NCBI RefSeq assembly: GCF_019966535.1
Contig: NZ_JAIMID010000001.1
Span: 310,001 to 374,000, forward strand
Source: Mesobacterium pallidum
GTDB lineage: Bacteria > Pseudomonadota > Alphaproteobacteria > Rhodobacterales > Rhodobacteraceae
Direction: 5' to 3'
DNA: 64,000 nt
Every line of letters starts with the position of its first letter. The stretch's first letter is position 1. The notes beneath the pieces were generated by a model. The model was not told where the DNA came from. It was given only the letters and a program-made list of their open reading frames with translations, and ran no database searches. The translations under genes and the position numbers were made by a program. Positions 38,414-48,013 of the stretch are shown piece by piece.

Positions 38414-38444
38414 TGTGATCACACGCTTTCGGGCTGTGATCACA
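38414..38444. promoter_or_regulatory. Paired palindromic operators upstream of sucC
   Basis: TGTGATCACA occurs twice, at 38414-38423 and 38435-38444, exactly 21 bp centre to centre (two helical turns). The proximal copy ends 107 bp before the sucC start. About 40 bp closer to the gene is CTTAAACGGTT (38363-38373). The same arrangement, with the same 21-bp spacing, precedes sdhC. The upstream position suggests an activator. It is not a CRP site, which needs 6 bp between TGTGA and TCACA. Confidence 0.75.
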
Positions 38445-38518
38445 ATGGTTGCGCTGCCACTCTGGCGCGCCTTCATCGCCGTCGCGCCGGTTGATTCGCC
38501 GCGCCCTGCGCCGGGCCT

Positions 38519-39991
38519 TCAGTTCAGGAACAAGGCAAAGGCGCCGGCGTTCCCGCTGGTCAATCGTTCCAGCGCGCGCCAGTTGCCGTTGCTGATCCGC
38601 GGCCCGCGGGCGGTGTAGTCCACCGCCCCGATCCCGTGCAGCCAGTCAAGGATGTTGAGCGGCGAGGGCGCGTTGAACCAGGCAGCCAGGTCGATGCCGT
38701 AACCCGCCGGCAGGAGCGGGTGGGGGATCAGCAACTCGCCCTCGAGCACCGCTTCGGCATCGTCCAGCACGGCCAGCCAGGTCTCGCGGATCTCGGGCGG
38801 CACGGAGAGCGGCAGGGCCGATGTCTGCCGCGCATTGGGGATCCATTCGCGGTCGTTGTCGGTCTCGTCGTCCAGTGCGGCCCAGAAGAGCTTGTTCTGC
38901 GCGATCATCCGTCGCCAATGGTCCCGCACGGCCTGGGCATGGGCGACGTCGGGCTGACGCCGCAGCGTGTCGATGACGATGTAGACGAGGTCCAGCTCGC
39001 GCCCGAACTGGTCGCCGATCGAGGGCGCCTCGGGCACCATGAGTGCCCGGGTGGCGTCGATCCGGGCGTCCAGCGCGCGGCGGTCATTCCACATGCGGTT
39101 CTGCTCGACCTGCAGGCTCGCGGCACGGTCCTTTTCTGCCGCCAGCGAATCCCCGGCGTCGCCCTGCGCCTCGAGCTCTCGGATGCGCGACCAGATCGCG
39201 TTTGTTTCCGTGTTCACGGCCTCAATCCGGCTGTTCAGCGCGTCCCGCTCGGTCGTCAGCTGCTCAAGCCGCGCGGCCAGTTCGTCCTGGTCGCCACTTA
39301 TTGGCTTGACCGGCGCGGCCTGCATCTGCCGGTCGTAGACCGCCAGCGCGACCAGCGACGGGGTGGGGTCGAAGGCCAGCAAGGCCTCGGCGAGGCCAGA
39401 GAGCATATGCGTATAGGCCCGCAACCAGGCCACGTCGGCCCCGTCGAAGCGGATGGTCAGGGGCGTGTCCAGCAGGTTGCCGTCGCGCACCGCCTGCATC
39501 CCGCGCCAGTCGAGGACCTCGGGCGCCAGCAGCTCCATCGCGCCCTCGAACGGGGCGCGGATGCCATCGCCGTTAATATCGAACCAGATGTCCTGCAGGG
39601 TGATCAGCGCCTCGGGTTCAGCGCCCTCGGGCACCCGGTCAAGATGCGCGCGGGCCTGGTCCATGTCGGCGAGGAAGGCCGAGAGGCTCTCGCCCATCAG
39701 CTCCGGCCCTGCCGGTTCGGGCGCCGGGTTGCCGCCCTCCATCAGGCGCAGCACGGGAAAATCGAGCTGCCCGGTATCGAGACCGTGGCGATAGCCGGTC
39801 TGCAAGGCCCGTTCGACCCCGCGCAGTGTCTGCAGTAGCCCCATCTCGAACGCGCCGTCGGGGGTGCCGGCCAGCGCGTCGATCCGGGCCTGCAACCCGT
39901 GCTCTGCCAAGGTCACGGGGGCCTCTTGCGCGATGGCGGGCGCAGCAAGCAGGGACGCGGCAAGCGCGGTGGACATCAAGAGCTTTGACAT
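38519..39991 (-). CDS. Secreted coiled-coil protein, hypothetical
   Basis: A 490-residue exported protein with a clear signal peptide (MSKLLMSTALAASLLAAPAIAQ) and an AAGGGA ribosome site. The middle (~235-310) is a heptad-rich coiled coil (ARLEQLTTERDALNSRIEAV and following). The flanking regions include FDINGDGIRAPFEGAM (~160), an EF-hand-like calcium loop with D-x-N-x-D. No enzyme family recognised. It precedes sucC on the same strand, but the operator region lies between, so it is probably transcribed separately. Periplasmic location is inferred. Confidence 0.75.
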   Translation of the reverse strand: MSKLLMSTALAASLLAAPAIAQEAPVTLAEHGLQARIDALAGTPDGAFEMGLLQTLRGVERALQTGYRHGLDTGQLDFPVLRLMEGGNPAPEPAGPELMGESLSAFLADMDQARAHLDRVPEGAEPEALITLQDIWFDINGDGIRAPFEGAMELLAPEVLDWRGMQAVRDGNLLDTPLTIRFDGADVAWLRAYTHMLSGLAEALLAFDPTPSLVALAVYDRQMQAAPVKPISGDQDELAARLEQLTTERDALNSRIEAVNTETNAIWSRIRELEAQGDAGDSLAAEKDRAASLQVEQNRMWNDRRALDARIDATRALMVPEAPSIGDQFGRELDLVYIVIDTLRRQPDVAHAQAVRDHWRRMIAQNKLFWAALDDETDNDREWIPNARQTSALPLSVPPEIRETWLAVLDDAEAVLEGELLIPHPLLPAGYGIDLAAWFNAPSPLNILDWLHGIGAVDYTARGPRISNGNWRALERLTSGNAGAFALFLN

Positions 39992-40125
39992 GTGGCAATC
40001 CCTTTCGCCGGTCGGCGCGTTCCGTCCCTGCCACCAGTGTCGGACCGCCGGGCCCTCCGGTCAAGAGCCCCGCTTGCCACGCCTCGCGCCGCCCGCCATG
40101 CTGCGGCGAGGCAGCGGAGAGGCAG

Positions 40126-41139
40126 ATGACGCAAGAGGCCACATGGGCCGTGGTGCTGACCGCGGACGAGCCCGCGGCGCTGGTGCTGGCCAATGTCGGC
40201 TGGCACCTCGGCACGGGTGCCGCCGAGGTGCACCTGTATCTCGACCGGCCGGACGACCCGCTGGCCGCGTTGACGGACGTGCCGGGGTTGCACGTCACCG
40301 TTTGCGATGACGCCCATTGGCAGGCCCTGGGCGAAGGCCGGCCCGAGCTGCAGATGCGCCGCCAGTCGCTGAACGCCAACCACGCCAAGGCGCGGTGCCG
40401 GGCGGACTGGCTGGTCCATCTCGACGCCGATGAATTCGTCCTTCAGGACCGCCCGCTGGGCCGCGAGCTGGCCCATGTCGCCAGCCTCGATGCCGAGCTG
40501 AACCTGCCCGCTTGGGAGCGCGCCTATCTTGGTGCACCGGAGGACGGCCTGTTCGACGGGGTGCTGCGCGGGTCCACCAAGGGGCGGCCGGGGTTCGACG
40601 ACCAGATCCTTGGCCGGCAGCGCAAGCTGCGCCACCACGGGCTGCTCGCCCATTCGGCCGGCAAATGCGCCGTGCCGGTGGCGGGCAATTTCCGCATCGG
40701 CATCCACAATGCCTACCGGGGCCCGCGCAAGGGGGCGCCGCGGGCGGCCAGCTACGGCTCGACCCATGCGCGGCTGCTGCATTTCGACGGGCTGACGCCG
40801 CTGCACTGGCACGTGAAGATGCTGCGCTACGCCGCCCATAGCGAGGCGCAGCTGACCAGCCTCGTGTCCGATCCGCGCAAGACGCAGGTGATCCGCTACA
40901 TGCGGCGGCTGGCGAAACCGGGGCAGGCGGCGGCGTTTCATGACCTCTTGCGTGTGCTGGACGAAAGCGCCTGCGACCGGCTCGAGGCCTTCGGCCTGCT
41001 CGACCGCGCGGGCTTCGACCCCGGCCCGGTGGCCGAACGGGTGCTGCACCGGCGGCTGGACCTTTCGGTCGCAGGCTTCGACGCCGCGCTGCGGGCGCGC
41101 CAGCCCGAGCTGACCGCGCTGGTGGATCGGCACACATGA
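40126..41139 (+). CDS. Glycosyltransferase family 2-like protein
   Basis: A 337-residue protein of the Glyco_tranf_2_4 type. WAVVLTADEPAALVLANVGWHL opens the nucleotide-sugar fold, and DWLVHLDADEFVL (~102) supplies the DxDxD-like metal motif. A conserved LLHFDGLTPLHWHVKMLRYA (~222) follows. Such proteins are common in roseobacters, often near sulfotransferases and capsule genes, but no acceptor is known. ATG 40126 follows GGAGAGG; the 100-residue upstream extension runs into the divergent gene and is rejected. It is convergent with mdh. Confidence 0.8.
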   Translation: MTQEATWAVVLTADEPAALVLANVGWHLGTGAAEVHLYLDRPDDPLAALTDVPGLHVTVCDDAHWQALGEGRPELQMRRQSLNANHAKARCRADWLVHLDADEFVLQDRPLGRELAHVASLDAELNLPAWERAYLGAPEDGLFDGVLRGSTKGRPGFDDQILGRQRKLRHHGLLAHSAGKCAVPVAGNFRIGIHNAYRGPRKGAPRAASYGSTHARLLHFDGLTPLHWHVKMLRYAAHSEAQLTSLVSDPRKTQVIRYMRRLAKPGQAAAFHDLLRVLDESACDRLEAFGLLDRAGFDPGPVAERVLHRRLDLSVAGFDAALRARQPELTALVDRHT

Positions 41140-41170
41140 AAACGCCCGCTGCACGAGGCAACGGGCGTTT
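41140..41170. terminator. Bidirectional terminator between glycosyltransferase gene and mdh
   Basis: AAACGCCCG (41140-41148) pairs with CGGGCGTTT (41162-41170) around a 13-nt loop, with A- and T-tracts at the ends. It sits between two convergent stop codons. Confidence 0.8.
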
Positions 41171-41193
41171 CAAAATCGTGTCAGGTCAGAGGC

Positions 41194-42261
<1,068 letters not shown>

Positions 42262-42318
42262 TTATGGAAAAGTTACCGCTAAACCCTGAACAAAGCGGCA
42301 ATTTTCCAAGGGTATGCG

Positions 42319-43074
42319 ATGCTGGCGCTGGATTGGGGATTTTTTGCGATTGCCGCCCCGGCTGTCGTATTCGCAGGCATTTCGAAAAGCGGTTTCGGGT
42401 CCGGCGCGGCCTTTGCCGCCTCTTCGATTCTGGCGCTGGTGCTGGAACCGGGGCAGGCGCTGGGCATCATGCTGCCGCTGCTGATGGTGATGGATGTCAC
42501 CTCGCTGCGGCCCTGGTGGGGCAAGTGGCACGGGCCTTCGGCGCTGTTCCTGGCACTGGGCGCGATCCCCGGCGTGGCGCTAGGCGCGGCGCTGTATTCC
42601 GTGGCCGATGCCGACCTGTTCCGGCTGCTGATCGGCGGGATCAGCATCGGCTTTGTCGCCTGGCAGGCGGGGCGGGGCATGGGATGGATCAAGGGGGCGG
42701 GGCGCGCGCTGCCCGACTGGGCGGGCGGGCTGGCCGGGATGGTCGCCGGCTTCACCAGTTTCGTCAGCCACGCGGGCGGGCCGCCGGCGGCGGTCTACCT
42801 GCTGTCGAAACAGCTGACCAAGGGGCAGTACCAGGCCACCACGGTGATCGTCTTCTGGATGGTGAACATCTTCAAGGTGGTGCCCTATGCCTTTTTGGGC
42901 ATCTTCACCTGGGACACGTTGCGCGCCGACCTTGCGCTGGCGCCCTTTGCCGTGCTGGGCGCGCTGCTGGGCGTGCGCCTGCATCACCTTGTGCCCGAAC
43001 GGCAGTTCTTCCTGTTGACCTACGTGCTGCTGACCTGCACCGGGGCCAAGCTGATCTGGGATGCGCTGACCTGA
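42319..43074 (+). CDS. TauE/SafE-family membrane transporter
   Basis: A 251-residue polytopic membrane protein with about eight helices. The two internal repeats typical of TauE/SafE begin near FAGISKSGFGSGAAFAAS (~20) and MVAGFTSFVSHAGGPPAAVYLL (~140). Members export sulfite, sulfoacetate or other small organosulfur anions, but many are uncharacterised. It stands alone between mdh (divergent) and a small secreted protein gene (convergent), so the substrate cannot be inferred. Confidence 0.88.
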   Translation: MLALDWGFFAIAAPAVVFAGISKSGFGSGAAFAASSILALVLEPGQALGIMLPLLMVMDVTSLRPWWGKWHGPSALFLALGAIPGVALGAALYSVADADLFRLLIGGISIGFVAWQAGRGMGWIKGAGRALPDWAGGLAGMVAGFTSFVSHAGGPPAAVYLLSKQLTKGQYQATTVIVFWMVNIFKVVPYAFLGIFTWDTLRADLALAPFAVLGALLGVRLHHLVPERQFFLLTYVLLTCTGAKLIWDALT

Positions 43075-43094
43075 GGCGATTGGCCAGAGGACAG

Positions 43095-43144
43095 CGCCGC
43101 CGGGCCCGAAGCCGCGTCCCTCCACGCGGTCCGGGCCAGCGGCG
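43095..43144. terminator. Hairpin between convergent genes (terminator-like)
   Basis: Nested pairing: CGCCG (43095-43099) with CGGCG (43140-43144), and an inner CCGCGT/ACGCGG hairpin (43112-43129). There is no T-run, so termination is only suggested by its place between the transporter gene and the convergent small gene. Confidence 0.35.
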
Positions 43145-43456
43145 TCAGGCGTCGTTGCCCTTGCGCAGCGCCTCGGCCAGCGCCTCGTAGGCCTGGCCGC
43201 TGGCGACAAGGCACATCATGCCGTCGGGCATGGTGACGGTGATCGTCCAGGTGCCGGTCTCGGACGAGGCGAACACCTCCATCACCGCGTTGTTGGCGCC
43301 CAGCCCCATGGACTGGCGCGATTCGCCGTATTTCGAGGCCAGCCGTTCGACCACCGCGTCGCGCGGCCCGCAGGCGCGGCCCTGGGCCGTCGCGGCGCCC
43401 GCCAGGAGAATGGCCAGGCTCATGCCGTAGGCGACTTTCAGAACAGTCTTCTTCAT
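43145..43456 (-). CDS. Small secreted protein, hypothetical
   Basis: A 103-residue protein with a signal peptide (VLKVAYGMSLAILLAGAATAQ) and a mature domain of ~75 residues containing two cysteines that may form a disulfide. Segments ERLASKYGESRQSMGL and TWTITVTMPDGMMCLVASG resemble a small family widespread in Rhodobacterales, function unknown. ATG 43456 with a GGAAGG ribosome site is preferred to the GTG three codons upstream. Confidence 0.75.
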   Translation of the reverse strand: MKKTVLKVAYGMSLAILLAGAATAQGRACGPRDAVVERLASKYGESRQSMGLGANNAVMEVFASSETGTWTITVTMPDGMMCLVASGQAYEALAEALRKGNDA

Positions 43457-43772
43457 CTTATCCACCTTCCGTTACGGGTGCGGCACCGCCTGGCCTGACC
43501 GGTTCCCGGTCGCGGTGCCCGGCCCCCCGGGGTTGCTGAACGGACGTCTCGTTGTGTCGTGTTGTCGGCGGCCGTGCCGCACGGCCCTCCCGCAGGTCCG
43601 ATGCGCTCAAGGCTGCGACCAACTGCTGAAGTTAACGTTAAGATGCCGATACGAACCCGTTGCCTTTGCCCTCGGGCGCAACTTTTTTCTGCATCGCGGC
43701 GAAAATCCTCTTGAAGTTTTCGTGAAAAAATGGCCCAACCCACGCAACAATCTTGCTTGATGGAGAGTCAGG
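43457..43772. promoter_or_regulatory. Divergent intergenic region upstream of mcl2
   Basis: These 316 bp separate two divergent genes and contain no credible coding sequence. A perfect 10-bp palindrome TTAACGTTAA lies at 43632-43641, about 130 bp upstream of mcl2. AT-rich DNA (43680-43735) that could hold the mcl2 promoter follows, but no clear -35/-10 pair could be picked out. The mcl2 ribosome site GGAGAGTCAGG is at the end. Confidence 0.4.
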
Positions 43773-44627
43773 ATGACTGCCGACCTTCGCCCCTATCGCT
43801 CTGTCCTCTATATTCCCGGCTCGAAGGAGCGGGCGCTGGACAAGGCGCGCGGCCTGCCCGTCGACGCGATCATCTTCGATCTCGAGGACGCGGTGACGCC
43901 CGACGCCAAGGTCGCCGCGCGCGATACGCTCAAGGCCGCGCTGGCGCAGGGTGGCTTCGGCGCGCGGGCCAAGATCATCCGCATCAACGCCTTCGATACC
44001 GAATGGGGCCGCGCCGATGCCGAGGCCCTCAAGGACGCCGGCGCCGATGCCTTCCTGTTGCCCAAGGTGAACTCGGCCGCCGACATCCAGGCGCTGGCGG
44101 ATATCGTGGGCGATGCGGATATCTGGGCGATGATCGAGACCCCGCTGGGGGTGCTGAACGCGCTGGAAATCGCGGCGCATCCGCAGCTCAAGGGCTTTGT
44201 CGCGGGGACCAACGACCTCGCCAAGGAGCTCAACTGCCGCTACCGGCCCGACCGCCTGCCGATGCAGGCCGCGCTCCAGACCATGCTGCTGGCCGCCCGC
44301 GCGCACGGCGTCATCGCCATCGACGGCGTCTACAACCAGTTCAAGGACGAAGAGGGGCTGAAGGCCGAATGCGACCAGGGCCGTGACCTCGGCTTTGACG
44401 GCAAGACGCTGATCCACCCCGCGCAGGTCGACATCGCCAACGCTGCCTTCGCGCCCAGCGAGGCCGAGATCGACCTTGCCCGCCGCCAGATCGCCGCCTT
44501 CGAGCAAACCGAGGCATCGGGGCAGGGGGTCGCCGTGGTCGATGGCAAGATCGTCGAGAACCTGCATGTCGAGACGGCCAAGAAGACGCTCGCCAAGGCG
44601 GACGCGATCGCGGCGATGTCCGCATAA
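43773..44627 (+). CDS. mcl2: (3S)-malyl-CoA thioesterase (HpcH/HpaI aldolase/CitE family)
   Basis: A 284-residue CitE-like protein. RSVLYIPGSKERALDKARGL at the N-terminus, IIFDLEDAVTPDAK (~33), FLLPKVNSAADI (~90), WAMIETPLGVLNA (~118) and GFDGKTLIHPAQVDIAN (~208) are family blocks with the Mg2+-binding Glu/Asp. Length and sequence agree best with R. sphaeroides Mcl2, which hydrolyses malyl-CoA to malate rather than cleaving it. Context supports this: mch lies three genes on and sdh follows, as in that species. A malyl-CoA lyase role cannot be excluded from sequence alone. Confidence 0.85.
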   Translation: MTADLRPYRSVLYIPGSKERALDKARGLPVDAIIFDLEDAVTPDAKVAARDTLKAALAQGGFGARAKIIRINAFDTEWGRADAEALKDAGADAFLLPKVNSAADIQALADIVGDADIWAMIETPLGVLNALEIAAHPQLKGFVAGTNDLAKELNCRYRPDRLPMQAALQTMLLAARAHGVIAIDGVYNQFKDEEGLKAECDQGRDLGFDGKTLIHPAQVDIANAAFAPSEAEIDLARRQIAAFEQTEASGQGVAVVDGKIVENLHVETAKKTLAKADAIAAMSA

Positions 44628-44688
44628 CGCCATTGCGGCCCGGCCCGCATCCGGGCACCCTTCCGGGGGTTAACCAAAGGAGATCCCC

Positions 44689-45234
44689 ATGCTGATCCTG
44701 ATCCTCGGCGTCGCGCTCTGGTGGGCCGCGCATCTGTTCAAGCGCATCGCGCCCGCAAAGCGCGCCAGCATGGGCGATGGCGGCAAGGGCGCCGTCGCGG
44801 CTGCGCTGGGCGTGTCGATCCTGCTGATGATCTTCGGCTACCGCATGGCCGACGGGGCGTTCTTCTGGGGCCGTCACCCGGCCACGGTCGGGATCAACAA
44901 CCTGCTCATGCTCGCCGCGCTCTACTTCGTCAGCCCGGGACCCAAGAAGGGCGCGATCTTCTACAAGATGCGCCACCCGATGCTCACCGGCTTCCTGCTG
45001 TGGACGCTCGCGCACCTGCTGGTGAACGGCGACGTGCCGTCCTTTGTCCTCTTTGGCGGGCTGGGCGCCTGGGCGCTGGTCGAGATGCGCGTCATCAACC
45101 GGGCCGAACCGGCCTGGACGCCGCCGGCCAAGGGCTCCATCGGCAAGGACATCATGTTCGCCGTCATCGCCCTGCTGCTGGTCGGCGTGATCGGCATGAT
45201 CCACACCTGGCTGGGCGTCCCGGCCTTCGGATAA
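44689..45234 (+). CDS. NnrU family membrane protein
   Basis: A 181-residue integral membrane protein with about five helices. LGVALWWAAHLFKRIAP opens it and YKMRHPMLTGFLLWTLAHLL (~93) is the NnrU/isoprenylcysteine-methyltransferase-like signature. NnrU was named from denitrification clusters, but its biochemical function is unknown. Here it lies between mcl2 and mch with a good AAAGGAG ribosome site, and no denitrification gene is nearby. Confidence 0.85.
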   Translation: MLILILGVALWWAAHLFKRIAPAKRASMGDGGKGAVAAALGVSILLMIFGYRMADGAFFWGRHPATVGINNLLMLAALYFVSPGPKKGAIFYKMRHPMLTGFLLWTLAHLLVNGDVPSFVLFGGLGAWALVEMRVINRAEPAWTPPAKGSIGKDIMFAVIALLLVGVIGMIHTWLGVPAFG

Positions 45235-45247
45235 ACGGAAAACCCCG

Positions 45248-45451
45248 ATGAAACTCTACCGCTTCCTGTCGGCCGACGACACGTCCGAGTTCTGCCACAA
45301 GGTGACTGCCGCCCTGAACAAGGGCTGGGCCCTGCACGGCAGCCCCACCTATGCCTTCGACGCCGCAAACGGCGTGATGCGCTGCGGCCAGGCGGTCACC
45401 AAGGACGCCCCCGGCGACTACACCCCCGACATCAAGCTGGGAGAGCAGTGA
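45248..45451 (+). CDS. DUF1737 domain protein
   Basis: A 67-residue soluble protein matching DUF1737: KLYRFLSADDTSEFCHKVTAALNKGW and the LHGSPTYAF segment. Function unknown. It lies between nnrU and mch, and its stop codon overlaps the mch start (TGATG), so the two are translationally coupled. Confidence 0.85.
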   Translation: MKLYRFLSADDTSEFCHKVTAALNKGWALHGSPTYAFDAANGVMRCGQAVTKDAPGDYTPDIKLGEQ

Positions 45452-46479
45452 TGGCCAAGACCAACCCCGGACGGTTCTTCGAGGATTACAGCGTCGGCCA
45501 GGTCATCGACCACGCGGTGCCGCGTACGGTGGGGCAGGGGGAACGCGCGCTCTACCATGCGCTCTACCCCGCGCGGCATGCGCTGTATTCGTCCGACGAA
45601 TTCGCCCGGGCCAGCGGCTTGCCCGGCAGCCCGCTCGACGATCTTGCCGCCTTCCACGTGGTCTTCGGCAAGACCGTGCCGGACGTGTCGCTGAACGCCG
45701 TTGCCAACCTCGGCTATGCCGAGGGGCGCTGGCTGAAACCTGTCTATCCCGGCGACACGCTGCGCTCCTCGTCCGAGGTGATTGGGCTCAAGCAGAATTC
45801 GAACGGCAAGACCGGCGTGGTCTACGTGCGCACCACCGGGACGAACCAGAACGGTCAGGCGGTGATGGACTATGTCCGCTGGGTCATGGTGCGCAAGAAC
45901 GACCTCGATGCCCCCGCGCCCGAGACCGTCGTGCCCGACCTCAAGGCGGCGCTGGCAGTCGGGGACCTGTCGATCCCGGACGGACTCGATTTCTCCGGTT
46001 ACGATTTCACGCTGGCGGGCGAGCCGCACCGCTGGGGCGATTACGCGGTGGGCGAGACCATCGACCATGTCGACGGCGTGACCATCGAAGAAGCCGAGCA
46101 CATGATGGCCACGCGCCTGTGGCAGAACACGGCCAAGGTCCATTTCGACCTGACGTTCCGGCCCGAGGGGCGGCTGATCTATGGCGGGCACGTGATCTCC
46201 ATGGCGCGGGCGCTGTCGTTCAACGGCCTCGCCAATGCGCAGATGATCGTCGGCCTCAACGGCGGGGCGCACGCGAATCCCTGCTTTGCCGGTGACACGA
46301 TCAAGTGCTGGTCCGAGGTGTTGGACAAGGCCGAAACCCCGGCCCCCGGCGTCGGCGCGATCCGGCTGCGGCTGGTGGCGACCAAGGGCGGCACGCCCTT
46401 CGCGCTGAAGTCCGAGAACGGCAAGTACCTGCCCGAGGTGCTGCTGGACCTCGACTATTGGGCGTTGATGCCGATCTAG
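45451..46479 (+). CDS. mch: Mesaconyl-CoA hydratase (MaoC/hot-dog family)
   Basis: A 342-residue double-hot-dog MaoC-type hydratase that interconverts beta-methylmalyl-CoA and mesaconyl-C1-CoA in the ethylmalonyl-CoA pathway. NPGRFFEDYSVGQVIDHAVPRTV opens the first half, and GDYAVGETIDHVDGVTIEEAEHMMATRLWQNTAKVHFD is the conserved second half with catalytic Asp and His region (positions ~193-230). Length matches characterised Mch. Neighbours mcl2 and sdh reproduce the R. sphaeroides arrangement. ATG 45451 is preferred; GTG 45448 is in frame. Confidence 0.9.
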   Translation: MAKTNPGRFFEDYSVGQVIDHAVPRTVGQGERALYHALYPARHALYSSDEFARASGLPGSPLDDLAAFHVVFGKTVPDVSLNAVANLGYAEGRWLKPVYPGDTLRSSSEVIGLKQNSNGKTGVVYVRTTGTNQNGQAVMDYVRWVMVRKNDLDAPAPETVVPDLKAALAVGDLSIPDGLDFSGYDFTLAGEPHRWGDYAVGETIDHVDGVTIEEAEHMMATRLWQNTAKVHFDLTFRPEGRLIYGGHVISMARALSFNGLANAQMIVGLNGGAHANPCFAGDTIKCWSEVLDKAETPAPGVGAIRLRLVATKGGTPFALKSENGKYLPEVLLDLDYWALMPI

Positions 46480-46522
46480 GCTAGACTTGCCCCCGGCGGA
46501 TCGACCGCCCGGGGGAATGCTC

Positions 46523-46924
46523 ATGATTGCGACGATCTGTTTCGTGCTGGCCGCGCTCGGCCTTCTTGCCATGGCCGCAAAGTACGGGCTGGGCCCGGTG
46601 CCGGTCGATTACCACGCCAGCATCATCGCGGCAGATGGCGAGATCACGCCGGGCGTGCGCAAGGTCCTGCTCGCGCTCTACCGGGTGATGGGCGCGGCCA
46701 TGGGCACGGCCGGCCTGCTGACGCTGGTGCTGGCCCTCGGCCCGGTCCGCACCGGGCAGACCTGGGCGGCGCTTGCGATCTTCGTGGCCGGCGCCCTTGT
46801 CGCGGTCACGGGCGCGTGGGTCCCCTACCGGGTCGAGCGGGACACCGGCGTGCGCACGCCCTGGCGCCTGGCCGCCGTGGCGGGGCTGCTGCTGGCGGCC
46901 GGGCTGGTCGCCGCCCTGGTCTGA
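46523..46924 (+). CDS. Small integral membrane protein, hypothetical
   Basis: A 133-residue protein with four predicted transmembrane helices and a conserved-looking GPVPVDYHASII (~24) in the first loop. No family recognised with confidence. ATG 46523 sits 6 nt after GGGGGA, better spaced than ATG 46517. It follows mch by 43 bp and may share its transcript. Confidence 0.68.
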   Translation: MIATICFVLAALGLLAMAAKYGLGPVPVDYHASIIAADGEITPGVRKVLLALYRVMGAAMGTAGLLTLVLALGPVRTGQTWAALAIFVAGALVAVTGAWVPYRVERDTGVRTPWRLAAVAGLLLAAGLVAALV

Positions 46925-47082
46925 GCCGGTCTAGGCCTGTCTGGTCGGTGCGCCCGTGCCGCGCCGACCCGCAAGACCAGCCGCGGCGCGGCTTTGCAAG
47001 CCTTGGAAAACCGGACCATTTGACTTTACCGAGGCCCGTTAACGCCAACGGATTCGCGCGATGCAGCATTCGGCTCGAAATA

Positions 47083-47113
47083 TGTGATCACAGCCGCGCA
47101 AGCAGTGATCACA
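47083..47113. promoter_or_regulatory. Paired palindromic operators upstream of sdhC
   Basis: TGTGATCACA (47083-47092) and AGTGATCACA (47104-47113) lie 21 bp apart, the same motif and spacing as upstream of sucC. The proximal copy ends 116 bp before the sdhC start. CTTAAACGGTT (47153-47163) follows 39 bp later, also as at sucC. The rest of 46925-47229 holds no gene. One regulator for both TCA operons is inferred. Confidence 0.75.
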
Positions 47114-47229
47114 AAACTCGGCAAATTGCCGCGTTCGGCGGAATTTCCACGCCTTAAACGGTTCGGAAACGTGACACGCCGCAAAAAACGGTTATTCAGG
47201 GGCCGTCCGAACCGGAAAGGATCAACGCC

Positions 47230-47619
47230 ATGGCTGACGTGAACCGGGGCAATCGCCCGCTTTCTCCCTTCATGCTGGGAACTTATTACAGGCCACAGCT
47301 GAACTCGGTGACCTCGATCCTGACGCGGATCACCGGCAATGCCCTGATCGTCACGGCCCTGCTGATCGCCTGGTGGCTGATCGGCGCCGCCACCTCGCCC
47401 GAGGCGTTTGCCGCCCCGAACTGGATCCTGACCTCGTGGATCGGTGACATCATCCTGCTCTTGTCCACGCTGGGCCTGTGGTACCACAGCTTTGCCGGCG
47501 TGCGGCACCTGATCTGGGACCAGGGCTATTGCCTCGACGTCGAGACCGCCGACAACCTTGGCTGGCTCGTGATCGGCGGCTCTGTCCTGATGACCATCGC
47601 CACAATCGCCCTGACCTGA
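47230..47619 (+). CDS. sdhC: Succinate dehydrogenase cytochrome b556 subunit
   Basis: The 129-residue membrane anchor has three helices. It contains the SdhC signature NRPLSPFMLGTYYRPQLNSVTSILTRITG and WYHSFAGVRHLIWD (~85), whose His ligates haem b and lies near the ubiquinone site. First gene of the sdhCDAB operon. Confidence 0.94.
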   Translation: MADVNRGNRPLSPFMLGTYYRPQLNSVTSILTRITGNALIVTALLIAWWLIGAATSPEAFAAPNWILTSWIGDIILLLSTLGLWYHSFAGVRHLIWDQGYCLDVETADNLGWLVIGGSVLMTIATIALT

Positions 47620-47631
47620 CCGGAGGCTTTC

Positions 47632-48003
47632 ATGCGCTATCTCACCGACCGCAAACGCGCCGCCGGCCTCGGCTCGGCCAAGTCCGGGACCGAGCATCAC
47701 TGGTCCATGCAGATCAGCTCCATGGCGCTGATCGTGCTGGTGCCACTCTTTGTCTTCACCATCGGCGGCGCCCTCGGGCGCGATTTCGCGGAAGTGCAGG
47801 CCTATTACGGCCGCCCCTTCCCGGCGATCGTCGCCGCGCTGACCATCTGGGTCGGCATGATCCACTTCAAGAACGGCTGCCAGATGGCGATCGAGGACTA
47901 TGTGCATGGCTATGCCGGCCGCTTCGCCATCATCGCCGTGACCTGCATCGCCTATGCGATCATCGCGACCTCGGTGTACGCGCTGATCAAGCTCGCCCTC
48001 TAA
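47632..48003 (+). CDS. sdhD: Succinate dehydrogenase hydrophobic membrane anchor subunit
   Basis: The 123-residue second membrane anchor has three helices (~22-43, ~58-78, ~95-118). [19 protein letters not shown] contains the conserved His region, and [18 protein letters not shown] the second haem/quinone-site segment. It lies 12 bp after sdhC and 10 bp before sdhA. Confidence 0.92.
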   Translation: MRYLTDRKRAAGLGSAKSGTEHHWSMQISSMALIVLVPLFVFTIGGALGRDFAEVQAYYGRPFPAIVAALTIWVGMIHFKNGCQMAIEDYVHGYAGRFAIIAVTCIAYAIIATSVYALIKLAL

Positions 48004-48013
48004 GGAGACCCCC

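Noticed and set aside
38414..38444. Paired TGTGATCACA as CRP/FNR sites
   Set aside because: CRP needs TGTGA-N6-TCACA and FNR TTGAT-N4-ATCAA; the half-sites here are abutted without spacer.
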